Positions 23,158 to 33,594 of a stretch of DNA of 64,000 nt are shown in pieces (the first letter of the stretch is position 1; every line of letters starts with the position of its first letter). A program made the translations under genes and the position numbers. Origin of the DNA: Mixophyes australis (lineage: Eukaryota; Chordata; Amphibia; Anura; Limnodynastidae). The notes under the pieces are model-generated. The model did not search any database. It worked only from the letters and a program-made list of their open reading frames with translations, and had not been told where the DNA came from. The stretch lies in NCBI GenBank assembly GCA_036250195.1, contig JAVHZZ010000002.1, positions 71,683,252 to 71,747,251 on the forward strand, written 5' to 3'.

Positions 23158-23377
23158 CACTTTGTCACGGGCACTAGGAGTCTTTACCCAGGGATCACCA
23201 GGTGGTAGGCTTACCAGAGCAATGTAGATGGTAATAGGGTACTCTGGTAGCTGGGTGATCACGGAACAGGAAATGGTAACTGATGAGATGCTCAGGAAAG
23301 TCTATGACTAGCAGCACTGGTAATATGGAGGTAATAGTACACGAGGAACTGTATGGACAAGGGCACGTGAAGGTAGT

Positions 23378-23640
23378 CAGTGGTCTGCGATAGCAAGTTG
23401 TACCACTGCTATAGTGAGGAGGAATGTCCAACAGAGACAAGGAGGTGATGAGAGTCAGCGGTCTGCGGATAGCAAGTTGTACCGCTGTCTGAGTGAAGGA
23501 ATGGAATCCAAGTGGAGGTATCCGGGTAGTCAGTGGTCTGCGGTAGCAAGTTGTACCACTGCTATGTGAGAGGATACTGGAACAGGTGATACAGGAAACA
23601 GGGATCAGTGGTCTGTCATGAGCAAGTTGTACCACTGAAT
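23378..23640. repeat. Tandem array of hairpin-bearing ~77 bp units
   Basis: CAGTGGTCTGCGGTAGCAAG followed by TTGTACCACTG recurs at 23378, 23456, 23531 and 23606, a spacing of 75-78 bp. Each unit carries a hairpin (CAGTGGT paired with ACCACTG). In the second unit the stem shows compensating change (CAGCGGT paired with ACCGCTG), a covariation. Confidence 0.85.
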
Positions 23641-24408
23641 ATATATGTGAGGAGGTGCACGGGGAGAGACTGCAACACAGGATGTACACAGACACCTTAT
23701 ACACGATCCACAGTAATATGCACAATATATATATATATATAAATGACTGAGCAGGTCTGCAAATCTAGAAAGTCACTTGAAATAGTCCAGCACAAGATAA
23801 CACAGTCAATGATGGCAAAAGACTCAGCGGATAGCAGACTCCAGAGAGAACCAAACACAGTCCAGCAAGATATGCAATACACCAGCACAGTCAATGAGAA
23901 GTATGCATACCGTGGTTCAGAAGCAGGCAGTCAGATAGGAGTGCAGCGATACCTGAGCGGCAGGAGGCCGACTGGATGAGAAGTCCCTGGATGGATGAGG
24001 CAGCGGTCTAGTAGGTGCAGCGCACAGGTAAGTAAACCAACAGGGACACGAATCCACAGGAATCAGTAACACGTGGAACTGGACTCATAGAGGGCCCAGG
24101 GGAATGGAGATGATCCAGCAGAGGAGTAGTTGTTGAGATACGAATCCAATGCTGACAGGAGGGTAGAGACCAGCGGGACACGTAAAGGCGTGGAGAGCGG
24201 ATCAGCAGGAGATGGACGATAGCGCTGACGGCAGCAGCAGGACTCTGCGCCCACGGAGGTAACCAGAGGCAACCAACAGGACCCACAGTGATGGAACACG
24301 GGATGGCAGAGTAGACCAGGAGCTGTAGATCCAGAAGTGTAGCGGATGGCAACGTGAGCAGTAGACTGGAAACACAGGAGAGCTGAGATGAGGCGGCAAT
24401 GCACAGGG

Positions 24409-24840
24409 GCAGCGGATAGGAATCAGCTAACAGTCACGATGATGAACACAGGCGAGTTGCAAGCTGGAGACTGTAGTGCACGGAGGCAGCGGATAGGAAT
24501 CAGCTAACAGTCACGATGATGAACACAGGCGAGTTGCAAGCTGGAGACTGTAGTGCACGGAGGCAGCGGATAGGAATCAGCTCAGGAACTTGATGATGAT
24601 CAGGTGAGTGGATGTGAAGTGAAGGCTGGAGTGCACGGAGGCAGCAGATAGGAATCAGCAAACAGCCACAATGATAATAATAGCGTTGAAGTGATTTAGA
24701 AGACTGTAGTGCACGGAGGCAGCGGATAGGAATCAGCAAACAGTCACGATGATGTATAATAGCGGTGAAGTGGTTTAGAAGACTGTAGTGCACGGAGGCA
24801 GCGGATAGGAATCAGCAAACAGTCACGATGATACAGTTGA
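24409..24840. repeat. Tandem array of ~77-79 bp units
   Basis: GCAGCGGATAGGAATCAGC recurs at 24409, 24486, 24563, 24641, 24719 and 24798. Spacings are 77, 77, 78, 78 and 79 bp. The units end in GTAGTGCACGGAG. The first two units are almost identical, later ones diverge. Confidence 0.92.
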
Positions 24841-25152
24841 TGGTAGAAGTGGTATGGGAACCACAGTAGTAGAAGTGGTTTGGAAACCACAGGAATCAGC
24901 AGCGCTGAATACACGAGGAATACAGGAACACCTTCAGAGACTCATGGGGAATGAGACTCCAAGATCAGGCAACGTGGTGTTGACCACAGGTGCTTAATAT
25001 AGGGAGTGTTGCCTGATCTGCCAATTGAGTTAAAGGGACATACACTGAAGTATAGGAAAGGGCTGCGCATGCGCAGACCCTCAGGATGGCGGACGGCCAC
25101 GGTTCCTAAATGTCCGAGAAGAGGCACTCACGGTCCGGTGAGTGACACACTT

Positions 25153-25740
25153 GTAGACATTTTTCCTAGTGCCAAGGAGTTCTCTTCTCTATTTGTACGC
25201 TTCCCGATTGGGTATAGGGGTCACCTGTATCTTTCTCGTTTTGGCAGCTTTTAACATTCACACATTTTTAGGGAGTGCGGTTAACCACTCTTATTCCGAC
25301 AGTTAATAATAAGCCTCTAAATTTTTATATATATATTTATAATTAGAAAATACTTTGCATTAAACAAGGATGGCATTTTAAAGAGAAAGTTTAAATAGAA
25401 TTCACTGCATATTACACAAAACATTTGAAGTTTCGTCAATCCAGTGATCCTATTTTTCTAAATACAATTGTATAATGCTCTAGACAATTGTATAATTCTA
25501 GAAAAGTACCAACAGAAAAAATAGGGTTAAAGTTATTTTAATAGAAAACACTGCTGATGACCCTTAAACCAACAGTCAACAATAATCAACACACACATTC
25601 CCGAAGGTGAAATTGGGAAAATAAACACACTCATGCAGCCCCTCTGCATCACATAAGCCCTGCTTACTAGTAGTACCAGGGAACACAGCAGTAACCACAC
25701 ATATTTTGTTAGAAGTGACCCCCCCCCCCCCCTCAATTCA
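25153..25740. other. Gene-free sequence with a poly-C run
   Basis: A run of about 14 C lies at 25718-25732. No other feature is recognised. Confidence 0.5.
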
Positions 25741-25744
25741 CTGT

Positions 25745-26035
25745 GAACATACACAAAATGTGTCAGTACACTGATCCCAGAGCCCAGTTCTGTAATGAGT
25801 ATATAATGCAGAACCCTGCTCTGGTGGCTAGTGTACAATGCAAAACCCATTGCTTTGTGACTGGTATACACTGCAAAGCCATTGGATCGTGACTAGTGTA
25901 TAATACAGAACCCATTTTCCTGGTGGCAGTGTATAACACAGCCAATTTTCAGGGTTGCCAGTATAAATAGAGCTAATTAGTGGTGGCCTACTATACAATA
26001 GAGAATTTTCTAGGGTCCTATGCACTACATAGATC
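25745..26035. repeat. Diverged ~45-50 bp minisatellite
   Basis: Units built around AGTGTATAATACAGAACCCAT (variants GAGTATATAATGCAGAACCC, AGTGTACAATGCAAAACCCA, GGTATACACTGCAAAGCCAT, AGTGTATAACACAGCCAATT) recur five to six times with TGGTGGC-type spacers. Confidence 0.7.
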
Positions 26036-26122
26036 CCATTTCCTACAAGGTGCGTAAGTTATGGAAGGTTTTGCTCAGCCTCAGCGCTCTCATCAGGTCA
26101 CAGAGCTGCTCCAAGTCCTCTC

Positions 26123-27018
26123 TGTTAGGAACCCCTCCAGCCGGGACAACACAACCCGGAGTCTACTCTGCCAGTCAGGTGTTCACTGGAGCCCCTGATG
26201 GTGGGGACAGACTGGGCTGCGGACTGACAGAGGGTCGTGAAGTGTGTACCGGCTGGGGAGAACCCAGGCAAGCGGAATGGAATCCAAGCAGAAGTCAGGG
26301 GCCGGCAGCAGACAACAGTAACATACATTTGCAAATGTGTGCAACAAAGACTTTTGCATTTTTATCTACAGTAGAAATGGCAGATCTGTTGCTGGCTATA
26401 GCAGTGTGCTGGGGGAAAAAATATTGTGTGTATGTTCCTTGCAGGATAACCCCACCCTTTCAAGCACCTGTTATGGCCTATAAATTGATTTGAGCAGCTT
26501 CCACTTCTGTAACAGTACCAGTATACAAGCTGGGGTCAAGGGTCACGAGCAGACAGGGAGGTCAGTATTCAAGCCAGAGGTCAGGGTCACGAGATTCACA
26601 AGCAAAGTCCAAATCCAAGCCAAGGGTCATACACGGAAAATCAGTAGCGGTCTCAGAAGACTAGAACAGGAACAAGCAGGTCAGCAGACTGGAGCACAGA
26701 AGCTATAACCGGCAGTGAGGCTGCAGACCTCATTGCCTTAAATACACAGGCAGACCAATCAGGGCTTGAGTGCACATTTGCAGGCTAATTGCCTGCTATA
26801 CCGTTAGACAAATCAGAGCTTGCCCCTGGACCTACACTCAGGTGTAGGCTAATAAATAATATGCCCTGTTTAATCAGCCCACAGGCTGTGAAATACAAGT
26901 GAGCATGCGCCCGGCTACACAGCCTGTCGGAGCGCATAAAGATTACTTTCGGCGTCCGGCAACAGCCGGGTCCTGGCCGGAAGTGACGTCCCGGTCGCCA
27001 TAGCGACGGCCGGGACGC
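26123..27018 (-). repeat. 3' LTR of the chromovirus, lacking its first bases and split by an insert
   Basis: 26123-26320 and 26511-26667 align with 30414-30674. The rest (to ~27018) aligns with U3 of the + strand LTR at 46787-47634. A TATTTAA box (complement of 26738-26744) is 31 nt before GCCGGTTATAGC (complement of 26702-26713). The 5' end of the LTR and the polypurine tract are missing: chromodomain codons run straight into LTR sequence near 27018. Confidence 0.8.
26321..26510. mobile_element. 190 bp unclassified insert in the LTR with 7-bp target duplication
   Basis: Absent from the other LTR (30414-30674). AACAGTA flanks it on both sides (26314-26320 and 26511-26517). Its ends begin ACATAC and finish TTCTGT, only three bases of inverted match. 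It has no coding capacity. Confidence 0.75.
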
Positions 27019-27905
27019 AGGTGAGTGGAACCCAAGACCGTTCTTCTAACCCGCGGTTCCTCCACTGCACCAGGAAGTGCACCTGTCCTTGCACTCTTTT
27101 AGAATCCAGGATCCTTTGAACCACATATCTTGGTGTTTTGCTTGAATCCCCCTTAAGCACACTTGACGACTGGGTTTGGCTAGGATACAGTACTGGTTTC
27201 AACAGCGAACAATGAAATGTGTTGGGGATTCTTAAGGAGTTCGGAATTTTTAGCCTAAAGGCAACAGAATTAACCTGCTTAACGATAGAAAATGGCCCGA
27301 TGAACTTAGGGCCCAACTTCTTACAAGGCTGTCTAAGCCTGATATTTTTTGTAGACAACCAAACTTTCTGGCCCACCTTGAGGGAGCAGATGGTACGATG
27401 GCAGTCCGAATTTTTTTTGCCACAAATGAGGCTTGTCTTAATGATGATTGGACCTTCTTCCAGACAACTCTGAGATCCCTGGCAGTGGAGAGGATCTCCT
27501 GGGTACCAACGGACTTGAGTGAGTATAAAGAGTTAGACCTGGGGTGAAAACCATAATTGCAAAAAAACTGAGAGGTTTTGGTGGATGAGTGACAGGAATT
27601 ATTGTAGGCAAATTCCGCCCAGGGTAACAAGGAGGACCAGTTGTCATGGAACTCTGATGTGTAGCAACATAAAAACTTCTCCAAGGACTGGTTAACCCTC
27701 TCAGTTTGGCCATTTGATTGAGGATGATATGCGGATGACAAACTGACCTTGATTCCGAGAAGGGTACAGAAGGATCTCCAAAACAGTGCTATGAACTGAG
27801 ACCCCCGATCAGAAACGATGTCAGTAGGAAGTCCATGGAGCCGGAAAATGTGCTGAATAAATAAGACGGCCAAATCTCGAGCAGAAAGGAGTCTGGTTAA
27901 TGGAA
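26975..27905 (-). pseudogene. Chromovirus integrase core and chromodomain (pol 3' part)
   Basis: Minus strand from ~27905: FIQHIFRLHGLPTDIVSDRG holds the second catalytic Asp, and AYHPQSNGQTERVNQSLEKF holds the catalytic Glu. WSSLLPWAEFAYNNSCHSST follows. After a frame change near 27380 come VWLSTKNIRLRQPCKKLGPK and a chromodomain-like VQRILDSKRVQGQVHFLVQW. The chromodomain is cut short and followed by LTR-derived residues. The HHCC zinc-binding domain and first catalytic Asp are missing. Confidence 0.85.
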
Positions 27906-29518
27906 GTTGGTTTCCGCTGAAGAGAACTGACGGGAAAAATAGGCACATGGATGTAGACAGTGAGTATGGGGATCTTTTGGTGACAAGATGGCCCCGGCAC
28001 CGACGTCAGAGGCATCAACTTCAAGGATAAACGGTACTTTAGGATCCAGGTGTCTAAGGACCTGAGCAGACACGAAGGCTTTCTTCAGGGTTTCAAATGC
28101 CATTATTGTTTGTGGAGACCAATTAGCTGGGTCGCTTCCCTTGCGGGTCAAGGTAACGATAGGGGCCACGATATCAGCAAAGCCGCCAATAAATCTCCTG
28201 TAATAATTGGCTAATCCCAGGAATCTCTGAACCACCTTGAAGTTATTCGGCTGTACCCAGTCCAGGATTGCTTGGACCTTGGTTGGGTCCATGGAGAAAC
28301 CTTCTGAGGAGATTATATAACCTAGGAAGGATACCTTCTGGACCTCGAACTCGCATTTCTCGAGTTTAGCGTAGAGATGGTGTTCTCGCAATTTCTGTAG
28401 GACTTGTCTGACGTGACCCTGATGTACAGACAACGATTCAGAATATATGAGGATGTCGTCCACGTAAACAACAACGAAGTGTCCCAGAAACTCACGTAAC
28501 ACCTCATTAATCAAATCCTGGAATACTGCAGGGGCATTACTAAGGCCAAATGACATGACCAGATATTCATAGTGGCCCGAGAGCGTGTTGAATGCCGTCT
28601 TCCACTCATCACCAGCTCTAATACGTATGAGGTTATAGGCACCACGAAGATCGATTTTTGTGAAGATAGTTGCCCCTCTTAATTGGTCAAAAAGTACGGA
28701 TATGAGAGGAAGGGGATAGGTATTTTTAACCGTAATAAGATTCAGCCCTCGGTAATCGATACAGGGTCTGAGTCCCCCGTCCTTCTTGGATACAAAGAAG
28801 CACCCTGCTCCTACTGGGGACTTGGATGGCCTGATGAAGCCTTTCTCCAAGTTTTCGGCAATATATTCTTGCATGGATTGGGTCTCTGGACCGGAGAGAG
28901 AGTACAAGCGTCCCTTGGGTAATTTTGAACCCGGAATAAGGTCAATGGCACAGTCAAAATCCCGGTGCGGTGGCAGAGTGTCAGCAGCCTTTTTGGAGAA
29001 AACATCCCAGAAGTTATGATAGTGTGAAGGAAGCTGCTCCGGAATAGGCTAAATCACACGCAGAGGTAGTGTCAAGCAAGACTGAGTACAATAAGGGCTC
29101 CACTGGACAATCTCTCCTTTTACCCAATCTATGACAGGGTTATGGCGGAATAGCCAAGGGTGGTCCAGAATCAAAGGAACTGATGGGCATTCGATAAGGC
29201 GGAAGACTATGGATTCCGAGTGGAGAGCTCCAATGTTCAATTGTAGTAGCGGGGTCTCCCAGGTAATCTTACCGCCTGGCAATGGAGTGCCATCTAAGCC
29301 ACATACCTTGATGGCAGATTTGAGTTTAACCCACGGAATTCCAGCAGAGTGGGCAAACTCGAAGTCAATGAAGTTGCCTGCAGCTCCACTGTCAATGAAG
29401 GCCGACAGGTCCACAGAACGAGCACTGAACGTGAGCTGTGCAGGGATCAATACAGCATTTTTCGGGGAGACAATCTGCAGACCTAGGTGAACTTTCCCCT
29501 CGTTCCCTAGGCATGCTC
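27897..29518 (-). pseudogene. Chromovirus protease and reverse transcriptase (pol 5' part)
   Basis: The frame is -1 relative to gag. The protease active site is FIDSGAAGNFIDFEF. A single in-frame TAG (29049-29051) separates protease from RT. RT then reads without a break: [63 protein letters not shown], and [14 protein letters not shown] with the YVDD catalytic box. It continues to the first RNase H motif [19 protein letters not shown] and stops at [14 protein letters not shown], where a deletion joins it to mid-integrase. Apart from one stop and this deletion it is well preserved, suggesting moderate age. Confidence 0.9.
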
Positions 29519-30361
29519 TTTTCCCGGCTTATTCGGGCAGGAACAGGAGAAGTGGCCTTTTGTGCCGCAATAGAGACATAAGCCCTGTGATCGTCTCCTG
29601 TCTCTTTCCTCAGGGGAGAGACGATACGCTCCTAATTGCATGGGTTCCTCACCATCCGTGGAAACAGGAATGAAGGCGGATGGAGGTGAAGATGCCTCCT
29701 TTTCGGTTTTCCGCTCTTTAAATCTCCTGTCGATTTTAATGGAGAGGTGCATCAGATCCTCCAGAGAGGTAGGAGATGGGTATTGCACCAGAGAGTCTTT
29801 AATCTGTTCTGACAGGCCGAGACGGAACTGGCTACGTAAGGCGGGGTCATTCCATCCACTATCAGGTGACCATCTACGGAATTCAGCGCAATATTCCTCT
29901 GCCGACCGCCGGCCTTGTTTCAAGGCCCGTAGATGAGCTTCTGCAGAGGCTATTCGATCCGGGTCATCATATAGTAGACCTAATGCCTCAAAGAAAGCGT
30001 CTACGGACTGCATGGCAGGACTGGTCTGTGGCAAAGAAAAAGCCCAGGACTGGGGGTCACCTTGTAGGAGGGAAATGATAATCCCGACTCTTTGTTGCTC
30101 TGAACCGGAGGAGCGGGGTCTCAACCGGAAATAAAGCTTGCAGCTCTCCCTGAAATTCCGGAACAGGGATCTATTTCCGGTGAAGCGATCCGGTATATTC
30201 ATCTTAGGTTCGCAGGCGGAACTCTGAGTGGGTTGTGAAGATTTCGCAGCTTCTTCTTGAGTGGACAATCGCTCAGACAATCCCTGGATCATTTGGTACA
30301 GGGATTCCACATGGCCCGCTAGGGCTTGCGCCGGAAACTGTGAAGTTCCACTTCCTTCCAT
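29507..30361 (-). CDS. Sushi-like retrotransposon Gag, intact 284 aa
   Basis: An uninterrupted 284-codon gag. Residues ~1-50 are a polar leader with a possible short coiled coil (VESLYQMIQGLSERLSTQEE). Residues ~55-190 form the retrotransposon capsid block (FTGNRSLFRNFRESCKLYF, ISLLQGDPQSWAFSL, SAEAHLRALKQGRRSAEEYC, FRLGLSEQIKDSLVQYP). The C-terminus holds one CCHC knuckle, CLYCGTKGHFSCSC. This is the layout of Sushi-ichi Gag and of its domesticated vertebrate relatives such as PEG10. The start ATG is ~50 nt inside the 5' LTR. A slippery G GGA AAA lies five codons before the stop. Because the rest of the element is broken, the open frame may simply be young. Domestication is possible but has no direct support. 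Confidence 0.85.
   Translation of the reverse strand: MEGSGTSQFPAQALAGHVESLYQMIQGLSERLSTQEEAAKSSQPTQSSACEPKMNIPDRFTGNRSLFRNFRESCKLYFRLRPRSSGSEQQRVGIIISLLQGDPQSWAFSLPQTSPAMQSVDAFFEALGLLYDDPDRIASAEAHLRALKQGRRSAEEYCAEFRRWSPDSGWNDPALRSQFRLGLSEQIKDSLVQYPSPTSLEDLMHLSIKIDRRFKERKTEKEASSPPSAFIPVSTDGEEPMQLGAYRLSPEERDRRRSQGLCLYCGTKGHFSCSCPNKPGKEHA
29519..29525 (-). promoter_or_regulatory. -1 ribosomal frameshift heptamer, G GGA AAA
   Basis: In the gag frame the codons read CCG GGA AAA GAG, giving X XXY YYZ = G GGA AAA. Slipping back by one enters the pol frame, which runs open into LGLQIVSPKN and the protease. The position just after the CCHC knuckle matches PEG10, which uses GGGAAAC. Confidence 0.75.
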
Positions 30362-30402
30362 CTTAACTTTGTCTCCGGAACGTCTGTTTATGGCCGGTTA
30401 TA

Positions 30403-30413
30403 ATGTTAGGAAC
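30403..30413 (-). promoter_or_regulatory. Self-priming primer-binding site
   Basis: On the minus strand TTATAACCGGC directly follows the LTR end CCTAACA. It can pair over 10 bp plus one G-U with GCCGGTTATAG, which lies 31 nt after the TATTTAA box in this element's own LTR. It lacks the TGG start of a tRNA primer site. This is the arrangement of the Tf1/Sushi self-priming class. Confidence 0.7.
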
Positions 30414-30674
30414 CCCTCCAGCCGGCACAACACAACCCGGAGTCTACTCTGCCAGTCAGGTGTTCACTGGAGCCCCTGATGGTGGGGACAGACTGGGCTG
30501 CGGACTCACAGAGGGCCGTGAAGTGTGTACCTGCTGGGGAGAACCCAGGCAAGCGGAGTGGAATCCAAGCAGAGGTCAGGGGCCGGCAGCAGACAACAGT
30601 ACCGGTATACAAGCTGGGGTCAGGGGTCACGAGCAGACAGGGAGGTCGGTATTCAAGCCAGAGGTCAGGGTCAC
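30414..30674 (-). repeat. 5' LTR remnant of the chromovirus
   Basis: Direct repeat of the 3' LTR end region, starting on the + strand TGTTAGGAACCCCTCCAGCC. Similarity stops after GGTCAGGGTCAC at 30674. U3 and the promoter are missing. Confidence 0.88.
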
Positions 30675-31260
30675 ACATTGGTTCAGAAATTTCTGTAGTG
30701 TGTACCCAGCCTAACTCAACACTGTTAGCCAATCAAAGAATGGGCTGATAGCTTTCAATTTCCTGTCTTGGGCTGGTCTTCGCTTTTATAGTTCAGTGAA
30801 GGAGGGGGAAGTGAGCTGGTAGAAGCTCCATGGCACAGCAAAGACTCTCAGGTTGTGTGATTGCCTGAGCTAACTGATTTCTGAGAAGTGGAAGTGGTGG
30901 GGTGGGCTCAAAGTAACGCAATACATTTGTCAGCCCAGCCCTGTACACATACATTATAGTGGAAACCAAGCAGTCACCAACTATAAAAACTGATTTATAG
31001 AGTTTCTCCTTCCTAACCGAGATTGGGTTATGGGGCTGGGGCTGTGCAATGGAACTAAAAGTATACAATGTGACTGGGACTGTAAAATCGAAATATGGCT
31101 GTGCATTGTGGCTGCATCACTACAATGGGGTTAAGGTTGTAGAATTGGGATTGAGACTGTGCAATGAGACTGGAACTGTGTGTATTGGGCTGTCCAATAA
31201 GACTAGGGCTATGTAATGAATTTGTTTAACATGGCTAATAATGGGGAATTCAATGGAGGT
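30675..31260. other. Gene-free sequence with a degenerate ~25 bp repeat
   Basis: From about 31020 to 31215 the sequence repeats a motif like GGACTGTGCAATGGGGCTGG with many variants. Confidence 0.55.
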
Positions 31261-31261
31261 A

Positions 31262-32250
31262 AGCATTTTTTTAATATCACTCTTTTATTCGATTTATTTT
31301 CATAGGTAAAAGTACAACATATATCATACAATAGTCATATAGGTATGACAATGATATGCATCGAAACATGATAAAAAAAATTATACAGAAATATATGAAA
31401 CCTCTGGATTAGTTGTGGGGGAGACAGACTTAAAAGGGGGTGGGGTGGATCAGAGTGGGTAGGGAAAGTGGAGAGGAGGTTTAATTGGTAGTATTCCTCA
31501 AGTGGATTGTCTGAGGTTGGGAATAGAGAGGAAGGATATTACTCCATAGAAAGAATCAGGTGATGGACATTGGAGGGCTCGCATCAAAATAATTTGTTCA
31601 GGGAGTCCATACAGAACGAAAATTAGATGGAGTCTCATGCAATGTTGCTGTTATGTTCTACATAAGATATATTGCAAATATACTTTGCATAGTTTCTGAT
31701 AGAGAGGATGCAGTAGGTTGCTTCCAACAAGTTGCGATGGTGCAGGGTGCCTCTATGACCACAGTCTCACCAGCAGAAATCAGAAGATGCAGGGAAAACT
31801 GAATGGATGCGTGTGAGGACTTATCTTATAGGCATTCTCTTTAATCCTGACTGAGATAGATGTTTTTGCCAAATTCAATTTAATTTGGACCACTCTTTTG
31901 GATCCAGGGTCTCGCCCATGTCTCTTTACCAAGTTGGTTCATCCGGGTCTTTGAGAGGCTGGTTGTGCCGCAGCAGAATTTGATATATAGTTGAGATTAT
32001 ACCTTTTATAGAGAGGGAACCACGGCAGAGGGATTCAAGAGGCAAATATAGGTCAGAGGCCACAGGGAGTTTAAGTGAGTTAAAGTAATGTCGGAGTTGG
32101 AGGTATTGGTAAAAGAGTCGATTGGGGGGGGGGGGTTAATGAAGTGCCGAGAGCTTGAAATGTGAGAAAAATTTTCATGAGAACAAGATCCTAGATGAAT
32201 AATAAATTTTGTTTTGACCAATGATGAAACAAGCGGTTCCAAGGAGGGGA
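31262..32250 (-). mobile_element. LINE fragment (L1/Tx1-like ORF2 C-terminal region and 3' end)
   Basis: The minus strand reads, across several frames, RDMGETLDPKEWSKLN, then WQKHLSQSGLKRMPI, then a CW-x-C-GHRGTLHH segment. These words follow the order of the conserved C-terminal segment of L1-clade ORF2 (trp-rich stretch, then CWRC...GTLLHIWW). The 3' flank ends near a T-rich tract on the + strand (AAGCATTTTTTTAATA). RT and endonuclease domains are absent. Confidence 0.5.
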
Positions 32251-33586
32251 TAACAGGAAGTAGCTAGAGAGCAACTGACATGTGCGTGTGGCATGGTCCC
32301 AAATATATAAAGATAATTTAATTGTGGGTATTTGAGAGAGTGAAGTGGGTCTTTGTCTTGGAGGTAAGTATTTTTATAGGGTGAAGGACGCCTTTAACTA
32401 ATTTACAAAGATGCCAGGTATTCTATATTCATGCTCCTGATGAAGCACTGCATTTCATACAAACATGTTAATTAATGACTATAGAAACAAAGTGAAAGAT
32501 TTTTAATCAACTATGATGTCCTCTCAGACATTTATTTAGTGTGTAGTAAATTGGATAACTTTATTGGGAACTCGGACATAAAGGAAGCTGTGAGACTGAT
32601 GGATACAAGGAACCAATGAAGATTACAAGACTGAGGTGGAGTTGGCACAGACGTAATGTTAGTAAATACCAGCATTAAACCTGGAAATACACCAAAAAAA
32701 CGACAATTATGTGAAGTTGTAAAGTTTTGAAGCTAAATATTGGGGGAGAGGTGACAACATTATGATAGATGAGACTTTACTAATGATTGAAACACAAGAA
32801 GTTTTGTGGGTGGCGATAGAAATGTCTTGGGTGGGGTTTTGTGTGAGAATATATTGAGATGCTCATCAAATTCCACTATAACCCCTATAATATCCAGAAA
32901 TTGCATAATTGAACAAGACCGAGAATTTAAGTGCAGAAAGACTTTGGAGATACTTTGGATATAGCAGTGGGCAGGTTTTCTTAAAGGGAATGTCTAACTT
33001 TACTTACATTAGAAAAGGAGCCATGAATCCTGCTGTAGTTTGGTGAATTTCAATCAGGCAATCTCCTGTACACACTAAGAGCCTGATGTAGAGTTGTATG
33101 GAATTTACATATAAATCATAAGTATAAATGGCATCCCATAATTTACACAGTATTCCAGAATACTAAAATATATAGAATACTATGCAAATTGCACAAACAC
33201 ACCTATTTATATGCAATATGGCCCGGAGTGCATGATACACTTAAGTGTGGCCCTGTAAGGGATAAATGTAAAAATAAATTAATGTAAAAAAAATAAATTA
33301 ATGTAAAAAAAATAAATGGCGTGCCTCCCCTCCCTCGCCCCTTTAAATTAATAAGCTGTGAAATGTAAGTTTGTAAAATGTAATCAAATTGTTTTAGCAG
33401 TTGTTTTATAACAAGATCAAAACAGCAAATCTGTCCACACCCTTGGAAGTATTTGCTTGGACCCATGTGTGGATAGGGATGTTACATTCAGTATCACTCA
33501 TCCTTTTGTAAATAAAAATTCTAACATAAATGAATGGGGGGATCCAAACCTTTGATTACTTAGCTGATGGAAACTGACAGCGGCAC
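32251..33586. other. Gene-free sequence
   Basis: No recognisable feature except repeated TTAATGTAAAAAAAATAAA units near 33275-33320. Confidence 0.5.
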
Positions 33587-33594
33587 TTCATCCT

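Larger units (their letters stand above)
23163..25147 (-). mobile_element. Large LTR-like element (probable solo LTR), 1985 bp, with 5-bp target duplication
   Basis: Its ends are TGTCAC and GTGACA, a perfect 6-bp inverted pair in TG...CA form, flanked on both sides by CACTT (23158-23162 and 25148-25152). It contains no retroviral open frame. On the minus strand the first part has a GC-rich block with TGCGCATGCGC and then CCTATATTAAG, a promoter-like layout, followed by long tandem arrays. This fits a solo LTR of a gypsy-type element on the minus strand, unusually long because of the arrays. Confidence 0.7.
26123..30674 (-). mobile_element. Sushi-like gypsy chromovirus, minus strand, internally deleted
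   Basis: In element direction (right to left) it comprises a 5'-truncated 5' LTR (30674-30414), a primer site, an intact gag, protease-RT in the -1 frame with one stop, a deletion removing late RNase H and early integrase, the integrase core and chromodomain, and a 3' LTR (to 26123) whose start is fused to the end of pol. The LTR 3' ends read TTCCTAACA. The 3' LTR holds a 190 bp foreign insert. Gag resembles the Sushi-ichi group from which vertebrate PEG10/RTL genes were derived. The element is non-functional. Confidence 0.9.

Noticed and set aside
24409..24840. Regularly spaced direct repeats resembling a CRISPR array
   Set aside because: Units are ~77 bp with little spacer diversity, there are no cas genes, and the context is a eukaryotic LTR-like element.
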